Notes under the pieces: model-generated | What the model saw: the letters and a program-made list of their open reading frames with translations, nothing else | Databases searched by the model: none | What the model was told of the DNA's origin: nothing | Shown: positions 63,422 through 64,000 of the stretch, one piece after another | Position numbering within the stretch: the stretch's first letter is position 1 | Layout of the letters: every line of letters starts with the position of its first letter | Made by a program: the position numbers and the translations under genes | From: Vibrio splendidus | Lineage (GTDB): Bacteria > Pseudomonadota > Gammaproteobacteria > Enterobacterales > Vibrionaceae | Assembly: GCF_002873455.1 (NCBI RefSeq) | Contig: NZ_MCUN01000054.1 | Coordinates: forward strand, 62,001 to 126,000 | Length of the DNA stretch: 64,000 nt | Direction: 5' to 3'

Positions 63422-63454
63422 TTGAGCATGAGCATGAGCATGAGTATGAGTATG
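63422..63454 (+). repeat. Reiterated ATGAGY start-codon hexamers
   Basis: TTGAGC is followed by ATGAGC twice, a further ATGAGC/T run and a final ATG: in-frame start codons at 63428, 63434, 63440, 63446 and 63452. Six-base slippage would change the number of starts and Met-Ser pairs without shifting frame. Confidence 0.8.
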
Positions 63455-63607
63455 TTGGGTTGGGTTAAAGCTTGGGTTAAGAAATACGATAAGTGGTGTG
63501 AAGAGCTTGGTTTAACGCCTGAGAACAAGCGCAGCTGTGTTGCTTATCGTCGTGATCCTCAAGGAAATCAAACAGAGAGTAGGGAAGATGACACAGAAAA
63601 TAAGTGA
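63428..63607 (+). CDS. DUF5363-type small protein
   Basis: This 59-residue protein begins with a Met-Ser repeat, then LGWVKAWVKKYDKWCEELGL and an Arg-rich part with PENKRSCVAYRRDP, a pattern I recall as DUF5363, often encoded between prfC and a tatD-family gene in Vibrio. GAGG at 63417-63420 favours ATG 63428; any of five ATGs could be used, and the family core likely starts at the last one. The C-terminus is polar. It overlaps the following gene by 20 nt, suggesting coupling. Function unknown. Confidence 0.75.
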   Translation: MSMSMSMSMLGWVKAWVKKYDKWCEELGLTPENKRSCVAYRRDPQGNQTESREDDTENK

Positions 63608-64000
63608 CTTTCCGCTGTTTGATACTCATTGCCATGCGGATTTTGAAGCGTTTGAGCAAAATATTGTAATTGATCAGGGAGCTACACTTGATCAAAGTAT
63701 TGATGGCTACCTTAAAGAAGCGAAGCAAGCTCAAGTCGAGAAGATTCTTATTCCTTCTATTGGCCAAAGTAACTGGTCGAAGCTCGATAAAATCGCCAAA
63801 TTCTACCCCAATGTTTACTACGCCTTAGGTTTTCACCCTTACTTTTTAGAGCAAGCCAATAATGAGCAATTCTCAGAGCTTCACCAATTACTCTCATCAA
63901 AAAACAGTCAATGCGTTGCGATAGGAGAGTGTGGTCTCGACTTTTTTGTTGATGTGGATATGGACAAGCAAGAGCGCTTTTTCATCCAACAAATGGAGCT
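63588..64000 (+). CDS. TatD family metal-dependent hydrolase, 5' fragment
   Basis: ATG 63588 with AGGGAAG just upstream opens a frame running off the window (137 residues visible). The N-terminal metal motif FDTHCHADF and IGECGLDFF are those of TatD-type amidohydrolases, with GFHPYFL between them. This subgroup (YjjV-like) is a putative deoxyribonuclease or D-aminoacyl-tRNA deacylase-like enzyme. It overlaps the DUF5363 gene. Incomplete, so length and later motifs cannot be checked. Confidence 0.88.
   Translation, partial: MTQKISDFPLFDTHCHADFEAFEQNIVIDQGATLDQSIDGYLKEAKQAQVEKILIPSIGQSNWSKLDKIAKFYPNVYYALGFHPYFLEQANNEQFSELHQLLSSKNSQCVAIGECGLDFFVDVDMDKQERFFIQQME

Overview
The window is a contiguous piece of a Vibrio primary chromosome. 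The evidence is gene content and order: as I recall the V. cholerae genome, the genes run collinear with roughly VC0610 to VC0660, and several recognised proteins carry known catalytic residues at the expected positions. GC is moderate, there are no insertion sequences, phage genes, integrases or CRISPR arrays, and coding density is high. I cannot fix the species; sequence style suggests a marine Vibrio of the Splendidus type, which is a guess.

Layout. (1) 1-401: 3' end of an iron ABC transporter ATPase (fbpC). (2) 538-15151, minus strand: a ten-gene chitin-oligosaccharide operon. Its order is periplasmic binding protein, two permeases, two ATPases, GH9 exo-glucosaminidase, GlcN kinase, GH20 hexosaminidase, chitobiose phosphorylase (GH94) and a phosphohexomutase. 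The next gene, chiS (15865-19254), encodes its membrane regulator. Import of (GlcNAc)n, phosphorolysis to GlcNAc-1-P, trimming and phosphorylation of GlcN, and mutase conversion form one cytoplasmic pathway. (3) 19471-23966: rsmC, a PerM-type membrane protein, a 41-residue membrane protein, hemL and erpA. (4) 24303-28551: a two-gene RND efflux system. (5) 28642-35224: shyC-like M23 endopeptidase, tyrS, a short MgtE transporter with an unusual leader, dacB and ompU.

(6) 35740-52022: the housekeeping block greA, yhbY, rlmE, ftsH, folP, glmM, secG, tRNA-Leu(GAG), tRNA-fMet, rimP, nusA, infB, rbfA, truB, rpsO, pnp. This is the classic gammaproteobacterial transcription, translation and RNA-decay superoperon. 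(7) 52147-55088: nlpI, then a MarR regulator and MATE pump flanked by two copies of one operator. (8) 55174-60574: the O2-independent ubiquinone genes ubiU, ubiV and ubiT with yhbS, interrupted by a PAS-GGDEF-EAL gene (rocS). (9) 60728-64000: holD, rimI, prfC, a DUF5363-type small gene and a truncated tatD-family gene.

Most of the window is core genome. No large unknown gene cluster was found. The least explained signals are non-coding: the leader of the mgtE-like gene (31376-31630) with a short peptide ORF, a mutually exclusive hairpin pair and six 8-bp tandem repeats; the direct-repeat array upstream of the chitin operon; hairpins in every chitin-operon gap longer than 70 nt; and the twin MarR operators.
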